A stretch of DNA of 64,000 nt from JAGVSV01 sp050952845 (GTDB lineage Bacteria; Bacillota; Clostridia; Christensenellales; Aristaeellaceae), in contig JBMNLP010000001.1 in assembly GCA_050952845.1 (NCBI GenBank), positions 62,001 through 126,000 on the forward strand. The letters run 5' to 3'. Positions 24,691 through 33,582 of this stretch are shown here, in pieces (the stretch's first letter is position 1; every line of letters begins with the position of its first letter). The notes under the pieces are model-generated. The model worked only from the letters and a program-made list of their open reading frames with translations. It did no database searches and was not told where the DNA came from. A program made the position numbers and the translations under genes.

Positions 24691-25487
24691 GCCGCCGCCA
24701 TGTCGATCCAGTGGGCTTGCTCGGGGCGGATGTTTTGCCGCGCGTCAGGGCCGTACACCTCGTCGCTGGACAGCGACAGCCCGTGGACGCCGCGCTGGAA
24801 TATGTGCAGCTCGCCCGGCACGCCGGCTTTTCTCAGCGCTGAGAAAAACAGCAGCGCGTTCTCCACCGGCACTGCGTCGTCCTCCCAGGTGTGCCATACA
24901 AACGAGGGCGGCGTGCTGCCGTCCACCTGGCGTTCCAGCGACATGGTATCCTTGAAAGCGTCGAATTTGTCGCCCAGCAGGTTTTTGATTGACCCGCCAT
25001 GGGAGTTGATGCCCGACGTGATCACAGGATAGCAAAGAATCAAAGCGTTCGGCTTGACATCGTCAACGGTTAGGCTGAGCAGCTCCGCATAGTGCGGTTT
25101 GGACCAGAACACGCCTGCGCTGGCTGCCAGGTGCCCGCCCGCTGAAAAGCCCATCACAGCGATCTTGTCGGTGTCCACATGCCAGGCTTCGGCGTTTTCG
25201 CGCACATGGGCAATGGCTTTCAGCACCTGCAGCAGCGCCGCTGGAAACACCTCGGGCGCTACGGAATAGTGCAGCACGCAGGCATGGAAGCCCAGCGCAT
25301 TCAGCCGGACAGCCACGGGTTCGGCTTCCCGGAACGACCGGAACGCATACCCGCCGCCCGGGCAGACAACCACCAGCGGGCGCCTGCGCTGCGGGTCCAC
25401 CTCGGGGCTGTTGTCTAAAATGTAAGTAGTCAAGGGCACATCGGGCGCATGGCCCGACAGGTGCAGCGTATCGTTGCGGTGGATCAT
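24672..25487 (-). CDS. Alpha/beta hydrolase (acetylesterase-like)
   Basis: A 271-residue alpha/beta hydrolase. The oxyanion-hole segment is VVVCPGGGYAFRSFREAEPV, the nucleophile Ser lies in GFSAGGHLAAS, and a late acidic residue (WEDDAVPVENA) and His (RGVHGLSLS) complete a plausible triad. It has no signal peptide. The start at 25487 follows AAAGGAGG and overlaps the aminopeptidase stop (ATGA); an ATG 36 bases upstream is disfavoured. It resembles BD-FAE/Axe-type sugar esterases that deacetylate xylan fragments, but other esters are possible. Confidence 0.88.
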   Translation of the reverse strand: MIHRNDTLHLSGHAPDVPLTTYILDNSPEVDPQRRRPLVVVCPGGGYAFRSFREAEPVAVRLNALGFHACVLHYSVAPEVFPAALLQVLKAIAHVRENAEAWHVDTDKIAVMGFSAGGHLAASAGVFWSKPHYAELLSLTVDDVKPNALILCYPVITSGINSHGGSIKNLLGDKFDAFKDTMSLERQVDGSTPPSFVWHTWEDDAVPVENALLFFSALRKAGVPGELHIFQRGVHGLSLSSDEVYGPDARQNIRPEQAHWIDMAAAWLKAL

Positions 25488-26611
25488 CGGTCGGCCTCCT
25501 TTAGTTGATCGGGGTTTAGGCACAGCAGATCGTCTGTTACAAACAAGCCGTCGCGGCGCACCAGCTCGTTGTCAAACCACATCTCGCCGCCGCCGAAAGC
25601 CGGGGTCTGTATCATCACCATGTCCCAGTGGATGGCGCTCCTGTTGCCGTTGTCGCACTCATCATAGCAGTTGCCGGGTGTAAAATGGAAGGACCCGGCT
25701 ATTTTTTCGTCAAACAGGGTGTCCCGCATGGGCGCAGTGATATAGGGGTTGACGCCGATGGCAAACTCGCCCACGCCACGCGCACCCTCGTCGGTGTTGA
25801 GGATGGACGTCAGCAGCGCCGTATGGCTGCTGCTCTCCTCCACAATGCGCCCCTTTTCAAACACCAGGCGGATGTTCTCGTGCGCGACGCCCTGGTACAG
25901 CGAGGGCGTGTTGAACTCGATCACCCCTTCGATGCTGCCCTGCACAGGCGCGGTGAACGCCTCGCCGTCGGGGATGTTTAGCTTGCCGTCGCATTTGATG
26001 GCGGGCAACCCCCTGATGGAAAAGCTGAGATCGGTGCCCGGCCCCTTGATGCGCACCCGGTCGGTGTGCTCCAGGCGGCGCACCAGATTGTCCATGGCAA
26101 CGCTCATGGCGCGGTAATCCATCGTGCATACGGTAAAGAAAAAGTCCTCAAACGCCGCCGTGCTCATGCCGGCCTGCTGCGCCATGGCGCTGGTGGGGTA
26201 GCGCAGCACCACCCACCGGGTTTTGGGCACGCGGATTTCGCTATGCACCGGCTTGTTGTAGTGCATGGTGTGCAGGCGTTTTTTTTCATCGGGCACATCG
26301 GCCAGCTCGAAGGCGTTGTCGCCGCCCCGGATGCCGATATAAGCCTGGCATTGCGCCATCCTGGCGGCATCCCGCTCAGCCATCCAGGTCAGCTGTTCCT
26401 CGGTGCAGCCCATCAGCAGCGCGCGGTCCACCACGGGGTCGATCAGGTTCACCTGGGGGATGCCGCCCGCCTTGTAGGCAGCCCGGATCAGCGCGGTGTC
26501 CAGCTCGCGGGCGATGCCGCGGTCCTCAATCAGGATGCGGTCGCCGGGTTTCAGCCCGCACGAGTAGTTGATAAGCAAATCAGCCAATTTCTCAATTCTT
26601 GGGTCGTTCAC
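25484..26611 (-). CDS. M29 family aminopeptidase (AmpS/AmpT-like)
   Basis: A 375-residue metallo-aminopeptidase of family M29. Family elements include the N-terminal IEKLADLLINYSCGLKPGDR, the metal-ligand segment NIPDGEAFTAP (Glu), GVGEFAIGVNP, and the C-terminal SFHFTPGNCYDECDNGN followed by IHWDMV (His and Asp ligands). The start codon is GTG at 26611, seven bases after AAAGGAGG, overlapping the acyltransferase stop by 4 bases. It releases N-terminal amino acids in the cytoplasm. The neighbouring genes are unrelated in function, so the operon looks like a housekeeping assortment. Confidence 0.93.
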   Translation of the reverse strand: MNDPRIEKLADLLINYSCGLKPGDRILIEDRGIARELDTALIRAAYKAGGIPQVNLIDPVVDRALLMGCTEEQLTWMAERDAARMAQCQAYIGIRGGDNAFELADVPDEKKRLHTMHYNKPVHSEIRVPKTRWVVLRYPTSAMAQQAGMSTAAFEDFFFTVCTMDYRAMSVAMDNLVRRLEHTDRVRIKGPGTDLSFSIRGLPAIKCDGKLNIPDGEAFTAPVQGSIEGVIEFNTPSLYQGVAHENIRLVFEKGRIVEESSSHTALLTSILNTDEGARGVGEFAIGVNPYITAPMRDTLFDEKIAGSFHFTPGNCYDECDNGNRSAIHWDMVMIQTPAFGGGEMWFDNELVRRDGLFVTDDLLCLNPDQLKEADR

Positions 26612-27822
26612 GGGGTTGCCTCCTTTTTACGTTGCGGGCGCTTTTGCCCGGACAGCAAGCGCGCCGCAGGCTGTTCAATCAGATAGGTGATGGCGGTGGA
26701 TATGGCAAAGGCCAGCGCATAGCACAGCAGCACATACAGCAGCTGCCAGGTTCTGTCGCCTGCCTGGTTGGGGTTGGGGTGGCTGGATGCCGGGATGCGC
26801 CAGGCTTTCAGCTGCGCTGCAACGACTTGGTGCCACATGTAATACTGATATGATATCGCCGACAGGTACCGCGTGATCCTGTTGCCCAGCAGCAGGCGGA
26901 TACCGCCCAGGCCCAGCGATGTCCCCAGCATCAGCATCGACAGCAGCACCGACAGCAGAAACCGGCGCTTCATCTGCCCCAGGCGGATCATGTCGATGGT
27001 GCTTTCCATCGCTTGCGCGCGCACCAGCGCCGCCAGCATGTAGAGCGCCGTGCCCGCGCACGCCGTCATCATCACCCGCGTCCAGGCATCCTCCTTCATG
27101 CGCTTTTGCAGCGACGCGTAGATCGATGCTGCCACAAAACCATTGGCGTACACATCTAAAAACGCGGGCAGCTGGTTGACCAGCATCGACGTGTCAGCCT
27201 GCCCCGCCGCCCACCAGCGGAACAGGAACGCCGAACCCGCCATGCCCAGGTAGGTCATCAGCGGCATCCTGCGAAAGGCACCCGCCAACAGCGGAAACAA
27301 TACATAGAACTGCACCTCCACCGCCAGCGTCCACAACACGCCGTTTAATGGCGTGTGCAGGTAGCTGAACGGAAACAGGTTGTGGGTGAAGGTCAGGTGC
27401 GCCAGGATGTCCCGCGTGGCATGCCAGGGGGTGGCATATCGCCGTCCGGGCAGCGCAACGACCAGGAACACAACCGCCAGGTTCAGCACATAGGTGGGCA
27501 TGATGCGGGCAAAGCGTCGCCTGTAAAAGGGCAGCACCGGCGGGGAAAGCCGGTTGGCTTCCTTGGCCCGGGCATGGGGGAGATACAGCAAAAACCCGCT
27601 GAGCAGCAGCATGCCGTCTACCCACAGGTAACCCGCCCTCAGCAGCGGGTCCAGGCTGATGCGGCGGCCAAACCAGGGGATGTAGGGGGTCAGCCAGCTC
27701 TGCTGCCATATGTGGTATGCGCCGATCACCAGCACCATGGCGGCGCGCAGGCCGTCCAGCGCCGGGATATGCCCATCCTCCGCCGCTGTTTGCCTGTGAT
27801 ACCACGCAATCAGCCCCTGCAT
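26608..27822 (-). CDS. Membrane acyltransferase family 3 (OafA-like)
   Basis: A 404-residue integral membrane protein with about ten hydrophobic segments. The N-terminal catalytic-region residues IPALDGLRAAMVLVIGAYHI match the acyltransferase-3 family, as does RRRFARIMPTYVLNL after the second or third segment. Such proteins O-acylate surface polysaccharides, teichoic acids or peptidoglycan using an acyl donor from the cytoplasm. The ATG lies one base from the stop of the large repeat protein, without a clear ribosome site, so coupled translation is probable. A basic tail ends the protein. Confidence 0.9.
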   Translation of the reverse strand: MQGLIAWYHRQTAAEDGHIPALDGLRAAMVLVIGAYHIWQQSWLTPYIPWFGRRISLDPLLRAGYLWVDGMLLLSGFLLYLPHARAKEANRLSPPVLPFYRRRFARIMPTYVLNLAVVFLVVALPGRRYATPWHATRDILAHLTFTHNLFPFSYLHTPLNGVLWTLAVEVQFYVLFPLLAGAFRRMPLMTYLGMAGSAFLFRWWAAGQADTSMLVNQLPAFLDVYANGFVAASIYASLQKRMKEDAWTRVMMTACAGTALYMLAALVRAQAMESTIDMIRLGQMKRRFLLSVLLSMLMLGTSLGLGGIRLLLGNRITRYLSAISYQYYMWHQVVAAQLKAWRIPASSHPNPNQAGDRTWQLLYVLLCYALAFAISTAITYLIEQPAARLLSGQKRPQRKKEATP

Positions 27823-27823
27823 G

Positions 27824-30640
27824 TTACTGTATCCGGGTCATCTTGTAGTATGTCTTGGTGCGCCTGTTCTGCAGCGTCAAATCCTTGCCGGATTCGGGCA
27901 GGCGGACGATGGCGTAGTTTTCGGTCAGCTCGTCGGCGCGCGTGCCGGTTTTCAGCGTATAGTTCTTGGCAAAGAAGTACAGCTCCCGCCCCTCAAAGCT
28001 GCAGGTGCCGTCCTCCCGGAAGATGATCACCACGCCCTTGGTGGACTCCCACTCGCCTATGATGCGGTAGGGCACGCGCGTGAGTTTCCGGGTGCTGACA
28101 TCGCGGTAATGGGGGATGTTTTTGTAATACGGCAGCGCCTGGTAGGGCAGGTCCTGGTTGTAGAGCTCGTTGGCGTACTGGTAGTTGGCCTGCTCGTACA
28201 TGCTTTGAATGTCGGCATATTTTTCACCGGTGACGGTGCGGTCCAGCTCGTGCAGGGCTTCCACAACGGTTTTGTAGTCCTTCGCCGTCATGGCCTCCTT
28301 GGCTGTGGCATAGGCGTCGGCAAAATAGGCATCATAGCAGGCTTCACGCTGCTCCGCCGCGTCCTTGTAGCCGCCGATCAGGGCAAACTGCGCCGCAGCC
28401 TCGCCCAGCCTGCCCTCCTGCTTCAGCAAGGCCGCCAATTGGTATACGCCCTGCAGGTACAGCTCGTTGGTATTCTGGTAACCGGGGATTTTGGCCAGCA
28501 GCGCCGTGCCGCCCGCCAGGTCCTCGCCGTTGAGGGCGGCGAGCGCCTGCTGATAGACGCTTTCCTGATACAGGTCAAACGCGTTGGCATAGTCTGTCAG
28601 CGCTTCAAAGGCTTTGGCGGCAGCGGCATAGTCGCCGGCTTCCATGTCCTTTTTGGCCAGGGCGTACCGCGCCTCCTGCAGGTAGGCGTGGCTGCTGGCA
28701 TAGCCCTCCAGCGCCTCCAGCTCCTCGGCGGCTTCACGGTAGCTGCCGGCTTCCAGCAGCCCGATCGCCCGGTTGTATTTAGCGTTTTGCAGCTCCTCCG
28801 CGCTGTTCTTGTAATCAGCCAGCGCAGTAAACAGCGCGATGGCCTGATCGTTGTCGCCAGCGTTGGCAGCCTCGATGCCCTGCTGGTAGCGGATGTCCTT
28901 CACGCGGTTTTCGGCATCGTGATAGCTGCCGGCCTGCTCAAACAGCGCCGCCGCGCCCTCAGCATCGCCCTGGACCAGCGCCTGTTCCGCCATCAGGTAG
29001 CTCGCCTCCAGCAGCAGCGTCTGGGCGTCCGGTACATTGGGCGCGTCCCGGAAATGCCCGATGGCGGCGGCGTGGTCGCCGGCCAACAGCGCCGCCCGCC
29101 CCATCTGGCAGGAGCATTCCTCGCTGAGCCGGGCGGCATCGCGGAACGCTTTGATCCTGTCGAGCTTCTCCTTGGCGGCAGCGTACTCCTCCTGTGCCAT
29201 CAGCGCCAGAGCCGGCTCGTACAGGCAGGAGGATGCCTTCAGGTAGGAATCCAGGTAGTCGCCGGCAGTCAGGTATTTTTCAGCCGCGTCGTCATAGTCC
29301 TCGGCTGCAAACAGCATGTCGCCCCAGAGATAGTTGGCTTCCTGCGTTTTCAGCATGACATCCCGGTAGCCCTCCGGCAGCTGGCTCAGCAGGCTGAGCG
29401 CTTCGCTGTATGCCTGCTTTTCCATGGCGGTCAGCGCCGGCAGGTACAGGCACTCCTGGGCCTGGGCGGCGCTGTCCCGGTAGTCGCCCAGCGTCAGAAA
29501 CTTCTCGCGGGCGGCAGCATAGTCCAGGTCCTCCTTGAGCTTCGCCGCCCACAGGTAGTGGTTGAAGGTCACCTTGTCCCGGGCGTCGCGGTGGCTGCCC
29601 GCCTGGGTATACAGGGGAATGGCTTGTTCATATTCCCCGGCTTCTTCCAGCAGCAAAGCCCGCCGGTAGCGCATGTCAAGGCTCATGGTGGCGCTGTCCT
29701 TATAGTCGGCCAGCGTTTCGTACAGGTCCTGCGCTGCCTTCAGCGAGGTCAGGTTGCCGGTCTGCGCGGCATGCGCGGCGCGGCGATAGTCGCTCTCCAG
29801 CACCATCTGCGCACTGTCGCGGTAGTCAGCCAGCTGCAGGAAGCCTTCCTTCGCCTCCTCGTAGCTGCCATCAGCTAACTGCTGGCTGGCGGTATAGTAG
29901 CGCCAGGCAGGAATGCCATGAAAATAAACGCCGTATGCCGCGCCGGCCAACAACACCAGCACAGCTAAGGTGGTGATGATGCGCCGCCGCCGCTTTCTGA
30001 TTTTTAGCTCTTTCTCTTCTCGCTCCTGCTGCATGCGGCCCGCTTCCTCGCGTGCGCGGCGGGCCTTTTCTTCCATTTCGCTTTCTTTTTCGAAGATGAT
30101 CTTTTCGATCGCTGCCTTGTTGAACTGCGTGAACACGGCGTGCTTTTCCCGCCTGCAGCGCAGGCAGTCCGTGCGGCTGGCGGCGTTGGGCCTGCCGCAC
30201 ACGCACACCCATACGGCGCCCTGGTCGCTGGGGTAGCCCTGTGCGTCAGCGCCGGCGATGTGGCGCAGCGTATCTAACTTTCTGCCGGCGGGCAGCGCGT
30301 TGTCCTCATACTCATCCATGCTGCCCGTGCCCCGGCGCCACACCGTGCCGTCCTCAAACCAGATGCGCTCCATGGTGAAGTCCATCCAGGCGGCGTCGGC
30401 GCCGTCCTCAATGGCGACTGCCATTTCAAAGGCGCTGCGCGCGTCGCCCGCCAGGCCCTGCACGCGCTCCACCTGCCGCGAGATCGATTCCCCCTGCGCG
30501 TTATAGCACAAGAAAGCCGCCTGAATGCTGGAAACAGCTTTGTCCGTCAGGTTGAACAGCTGCAGCGTGACAACCGGGTATTCCCGGGTCGGCATCCTGA
30601 AATGCCACAGCTCAACGGGGCAGCTCAAGTCGATCTTCAT
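27824..30640 (-). CDS. Large membrane protein: zinc ribbon, coiled coil, one TM helix and about 15 TPR-like repeats
   Basis: A 938-residue protein; the ATG at 30640 follows GGAGGAG. The N-terminal beta-rich domain (1-135) is followed by a zinc ribbon with C146, C148, C159 and C162 (WVCVCG and DCLRC), a charged coiled coil (about 178-219), a single membrane helix (about 221-239) preceded by KIRKRRRR, and an outer region of roughly 15 helical repeats with core YxxAxxxFxxLxDYxDSA, one per 36-40 residues, to about residue 850. A C-terminal beta domain ends the protein. Zinc-ribbon/TM/repeat proteins of this kind are widespread in Clostridia but not functionally assigned. The topology suggests a cytoplasmic sensor coupled to an external protein-binding solenoid. 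Confidence 0.85.
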   Translation of the reverse strand: MKIDLSCPVELWHFRMPTREYPVVTLQLFNLTDKAVSSIQAAFLCYNAQGESISRQVERVQGLAGDARSAFEMAVAIEDGADAAWMDFTMERIWFEDGTVWRRGTGSMDEYEDNALPAGRKLDTLRHIAGADAQGYPSDQGAVWVCVCGRPNAASRTDCLRCRREKHAVFTQFNKAAIEKIIFEKESEMEEKARRAREEAGRMQQEREEKELKIRKRRRRIITTLAVLVLLAGAAYGVYFHGIPAWRYYTASQQLADGSYEEAKEGFLQLADYRDSAQMVLESDYRRAAHAAQTGNLTSLKAAQDLYETLADYKDSATMSLDMRYRRALLLEEAGEYEQAIPLYTQAGSHRDARDKVTFNHYLWAAKLKEDLDYAAAREKFLTLGDYRDSAAQAQECLYLPALTAMEKQAYSEALSLLSQLPEGYRDVMLKTQEANYLWGDMLFAAEDYDDAAEKYLTAGDYLDSYLKASSCLYEPALALMAQEEYAAAKEKLDRIKAFRDAARLSEECSCQMGRAALLAGDHAAAIGHFRDAPNVPDAQTLLLEASYLMAEQALVQGDAEGAAALFEQAGSYHDAENRVKDIRYQQGIEAANAGDNDQAIALFTALADYKNSAEELQNAKYNRAIGLLEAGSYREAAEELEALEGYASSHAYLQEARYALAKKDMEAGDYAAAAKAFEALTDYANAFDLYQESVYQQALAALNGEDLAGGTALLAKIPGYQNTNELYLQGVYQLAALLKQEGRLGEAAAQFALIGGYKDAAEQREACYDAYFADAYATAKEAMTAKDYKTVVEALHELDRTVTGEKYADIQSMYEQANYQYANELYNQDLPYQALPYYKNIPHYRDVSTRKLTRVPYRIIGEWESTKGVVIIFREDGTCSFEGRELYFFAKNYTLKTGTRADELTENYAIVRLPESGKDLTLQNRRTKTYYKMTRIQ

Positions 30641-30687
30641 GGGGCTCCTCCGGTGGCGTCGTCGAAGCGGCATGGCGCCGCATGGTT

Positions 30688-31845
30688 TCAGATATAGGAA
30701 ATGCTGATCTCAGCCAGCATGCCCTGGGCAAAGGTCAGCGTCATCAGCACGGTTTGCCCGCCGTCCATCCCGACAGCGTAATAGGCAAAGGCGTCGGCGC
30801 CCTCCACCATCAGGCGGCCATAGGGGGCTTCCTGGCTGTCGGCATCGCCGTACAGCAGGGCGCTGTCAACCGGCACGCCGGCGTCGCCGTGCTCAAAGCG
30901 CGACAGCACGATGGCCATCGCGTTGCCGGCACGGATGCCGCGCGGCCCTTCCAGGCTGCCTGTGGCGCTGATGTGGTCGGCGCGCAGCAGCTTGCCCGCA
31001 GCGTTGTACACAAACACGATTTCCACCCCGTCCCACTGCATGGTGCTGATGGTATCGCCGTTGGTATCTGCCACGCTTTCCTCATGGGAAGGCTCGCCCA
31101 GCGCCGCGATGGCAGCCTGGGGCGTCAGGTCGAAGAAGTACAGCCCGCCGATGGACAGGTCCTCCGCCGCCAGCGGGGTGGGGTTCTCGGTGTCATAGGC
31201 AAAATACTCGGTTTGCTCCTGCAGGCTGGACAGCCGCAGCAGCGCGTCGTTGGCTTCGCCCAGCGTGATGACGCCGGGCGCTGTAAAATAGCGGATGGCG
31301 GTCACCGCGCCCCGCCCCACCGTGTACTGGACGCCGGAAAAAGCCACGCCGTCGCCGGCTAAGTAGTACAGGCCGTGCTCAATCAGCGTGATGTCCTGCC
31401 CCTGGCGGGTCACCAGCCCGGTGGCAACCGGCGTGGGGAACTGGCCTCCGATATACAGCACCGCTGACGCCATCGTGCCCGACAGGTGCGGGTTGTCGTT
31501 GGGGTAAAGCGCCAGCACCTCGCTGACAGGCTGGCCGACGTAGGTTGACCTGGGGCCCGTCAGGCCCTCCACCTCGATGGACTGCACCGTCAGCACTGCG
31601 CCGGTCAGCGCACTGTCGGCGCTCAGGTCGCCGGACGACAGGTACAGCGTATAGCCCGTGCCGGCGGCTTCCCAGCCGGCTTCGCCCTGCGTGACGGACA
31701 AGCCTTCGGCGATGGCGCGGTCTACCAGATCGCTGGTCCACCCGTTCAGCTCTTCCACAGTCAGCGGGGCAACCGTCTCCGCCCATGCGGCTGGCAGCGC
31801 CAGCAGCACCAGGGCCACCATCCATACAAGCATTTTTTTCTTCAT
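30688..31845 (-). CDS. Secreted protein of unknown function
   Basis: A 385-residue exported protein. Start ATG at 31845 after AAAGGATGG; signal peptide MKKKMLVWMVALVLLALPAA then WA. The mature part is a mix of beta-rich segments with two similar halves: each pairs a strand-rich module (YTLYLSSGDLSADS; VFVYNAAGKLLRADH) with a short statement of the type VGQPVSEVLALYPNDN or LTPQAAIAALGEPSHEE, resembling the small SmpA/BLIP-like fold in which a Pro/Gly turn precedes a substrate-facing sheet. I recognise no specific family. It sits between the polyferredoxin and the large repeat protein in one operon. Confidence 0.75.
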   Translation of the reverse strand: MKKKMLVWMVALVLLALPAAWAETVAPLTVEELNGWTSDLVDRAIAEGLSVTQGEAGWEAAGTGYTLYLSSGDLSADSALTGAVLTVQSIEVEGLTGPRSTYVGQPVSEVLALYPNDNPHLSGTMASAVLYIGGQFPTPVATGLVTRQGQDITLIEHGLYYLAGDGVAFSGVQYTVGRGAVTAIRYFTAPGVITLGEANDALLRLSSLQEQTEYFAYDTENPTPLAAEDLSIGGLYFFDLTPQAAIAALGEPSHEESVADTNGDTISTMQWDGVEIVFVYNAAGKLLRADHISATGSLEGPRGIRAGNAMAIVLSRFEHGDAGVPVDSALLYGDADSQEAPYGRLMVEGADAFAYYAVGMDGGQTVLMTLTFAQGMLAEISISYI

Positions 31846-31858
31846 CGTATCCATCCTT

Positions 31859-32827
31859 TCAACCGCCATCAGGCAGCGGTTGTTTTACAGGCTGCGGCGT
31901 TTTTTTATCGCCAAAGCCCAGGCTCAAAGCGCCCGTGGGGCAGGCGTTGACGCAGTCGCCGCAGCGCACGCATTCGGCGGTGTTGGCTTTCTTGCTGGGG
32001 TCCAGGCCCATCCCGCAGGCTCGGGCGCAGGCGCCACAGGCGACGCACTTGTCCCCGGCAAAGCGCAGCCGGTGCAGCGACAGGGGGTTCATCAGGCCGT
32101 ACATCGCCCCCAGCGGGCAGATATATTTGCAAAACGGCCGGTAGTTCACCACCGACAGCAGCGCCACTGCCGCCAGCAGCGCCAGCTTCCAGTTGAACAG
32201 CGCGCCGGTTTTCAACACGGGCGCCTGAGGCCTTATGGACACGGACTTCAGCAGGCCGCTGCTGCCGCCCTGCCCCGCCGGCGCCGCTCTGAGCCCGCCG
32301 GAGTTAAAGTATACCAGCGGGATGCCCGCCTCCAGCGTACCCGCCGGGCACACATACTTGCAAAAGGCCGGTGTGCCGGCGCCCGATTCGCTGACAGCTA
32401 CCATCGGCAGCACGATCACCATCACAGCCAGCACCAGGTACTTCAGCTTCCTGAGGGGTTTATCGCCCCGGAAACGGTTTTTCTTCCAGGGAAAGGGAAT
32501 TTTGTGCAGCCATTCCTGTATCATGCCGAACGGGCACAGGAAGCCGCAGACCGTGCGCCCCAGCAGCGCGCCGAACATGGTGATCAGCCCCAGCACATAC
32601 AGCGATATGTTGAACGCCTGGCTGCCGATCACAGCCTGCAGCGAGCCGATGGGGCAGCTCAGCACGGCGCCCGGGCAGGAATAGCAGTTCAGCCCCGGCG
32701 TGCACAGCTGCTTCAAGCCGCCCTGGTAAAGCGACCCCGCCGCAAAACCCGTGACATAGCTGTTGGTCGCCGCTGCGAAAAACAGCTGGATCGCCCGGCG
32801 CCCGCGCCCCCTCCGCCGCTTAGCCAA
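31859..32827 (-). CDS. Membrane polyferredoxin (NapH/YccM-like 4Fe-4S protein)
   Basis: A 322-residue membrane protein with about four or five hydrophobic segments and several cysteine clusters. Two C-terminal ferredoxin motifs are CVACGACARAC and CVRCGDCVNACP. Membrane-adjacent CxxxCP motifs (GFLCPFG, CKYVCPAG, CKYICPLGA) are typical of NapH-type electron carriers. The start is TTG at 32827, overlapping the end of the CXXC small protein by 8 bases, with CAGGAG upstream. It probably moves electrons across or along the membrane to the TlpA-type thioredoxin partner. The acceptor is unknown. Confidence 0.92.
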   Translation of the reverse strand: MAKRRRGRGRRAIQLFFAAATNSYVTGFAAGSLYQGGLKQLCTPGLNCYSCPGAVLSCPIGSLQAVIGSQAFNISLYVLGLITMFGALLGRTVCGFLCPFGMIQEWLHKIPFPWKKNRFRGDKPLRKLKYLVLAVMVIVLPMVAVSESGAGTPAFCKYVCPAGTLEAGIPLVYFNSGGLRAAPAGQGGSSGLLKSVSIRPQAPVLKTGALFNWKLALLAAVALLSVVNYRPFCKYICPLGAMYGLMNPLSLHRLRFAGDKCVACGACARACGMGLDPSKKANTAECVRCGDCVNACPTGALSLGFGDKKTPQPVKQPLPDGG

Positions 32828-32963
32828 GGCCGATGCACTCCTGGCAGAAGCGGACGGCTTTCTGCAGCATCACCGCCACCTCGCCCCGCAGGATGCCCCC
32901 CACGGTCAGCGCCGCGCCGGCGAGCAGCAGCAGCGCCCACCGGTGTTTACGAGCCCGCGCCAC
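32820..32963 (-). CDS. CD1871A family CXXC motif-containing small membrane protein
   Basis: A 47-residue gene that is easily missed. It starts at GTG 32963 inside the last codons of the TlpA gene and ends at TAA 32822-32820, overlapping the TTG of the polyferredoxin. One hydrophobic helix (WALLLLAGAALTVGGI) is followed by RGEVAVMLQKAVRF and a C-terminal CQEC motif ending GLG. This order and the RGEV...CxxCIG ending match the CD1871A family of Clostridia, known mainly as a small protein next to TlpA and 4Fe-4S genes. The CXXC may relay thiol electrons between its two neighbours; that role is inferred from position. Confidence 0.88.
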   Translation of the reverse strand: MARARKHRWALLLLAGAALTVGGILRGEVAVMLQKAVRFCQECIGLG

Positions 32964-33582
32964 CGCTGTTTTCCTCCATGAAAGCCAGCACCGCGTCGAT
33001 CAGCTCGATCCACCCTGCCTCGTCATGGGCGCTCACCTCGATGTGGTTGATCATGCCGTCGCCGTCGATAAACCAGGTGGTGGGCCAGGCCTGTATGCGC
33101 AAATCCGAGTACATCACGTGGTACAGCAGCGAAGCGTCGGGGAGGAGCGTGGGGTAGGCGATGCCCTTGGCCTCATAGACCGCGAGGGCCTTGTCGATCT
33201 TGTCCTGCACGGGGACCACGGCGCCCTGCTCCGTCATTTCCACGCCTTCGGGCAGCAGCCCCACGATGGTGATCCTGTCGGCGTATTCCCTGGCCAATTT
33301 GTCCAGCGCCGGCATTTCCATCAGGCAATAGCCGCACCAGTCCGCCCAGATGTTGATCAGCGCCGGCTTGCCGTCAAATACCGTAGCGTCAAAGTCATTG
33401 CCGTACAGGTCCTTCACCTGCAGGCCGGCGAAATAGTTGCCGGTTTCCTCCGGCGGGGCGGCTTCGCCCGCTGCCGCCGTTTCCTCTGTGGAGGATGCAG
33501 CCTGCGCAGCCGGCACACCGGCTGTCAGGAACAACAAGGCAAACGCCAGGGCCATCAGCGTTATGAAACGATGTCTTTTCAT
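32947..33582 (-). CDS. TlpA/ResA-like extracytoplasmic thioredoxin
   Basis: A 211-residue exported thiol-disulfide protein. The signal sequence covers residues 1-28 (MALAFALLFLTAGVPAAQA). An acidic linker leads to a thioredoxin fold with active site W82-C83-G84-Y85-C86 and the cis-Pro segment AWPTTWFIDGDG near residue 175. The ATG overlaps the TGA of the phosphorylase gene, and GGAGG lies just upstream. The downstream CXXC protein and polyferredoxin overlap or abut it, so all three probably form one membrane thiol-redox pathway. Targets could be exported disulfide proteins or cofactors; none is identified. Confidence 0.92.
   Translation of the reverse strand: MKRHRFITLMALAFALLFLTAGVPAAQAASSTEETAAAGEAAPPEETGNYFAGLQVKDLYGNDFDATVFDGKPALINIWADWCGYCLMEMPALDKLAREYADRITIVGLLPEGVEMTEQGAVVPVQDKIDKALAVYEAKGIAYPTLLPDASLLYHVMYSDLRIQAWPTTWFIDGDGMINHIEVSAHDEAGWIELIDAVLAFMEENSGGAGS

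Noticed and set aside
27821..29878. Plus-strand open frame of 685 codons, Val/Leu/Gln-rich
   Set aside because: Exactly antisense to the repeat solenoid of the 27824-30640 gene; its apparent repeats mirror those of the real gene.
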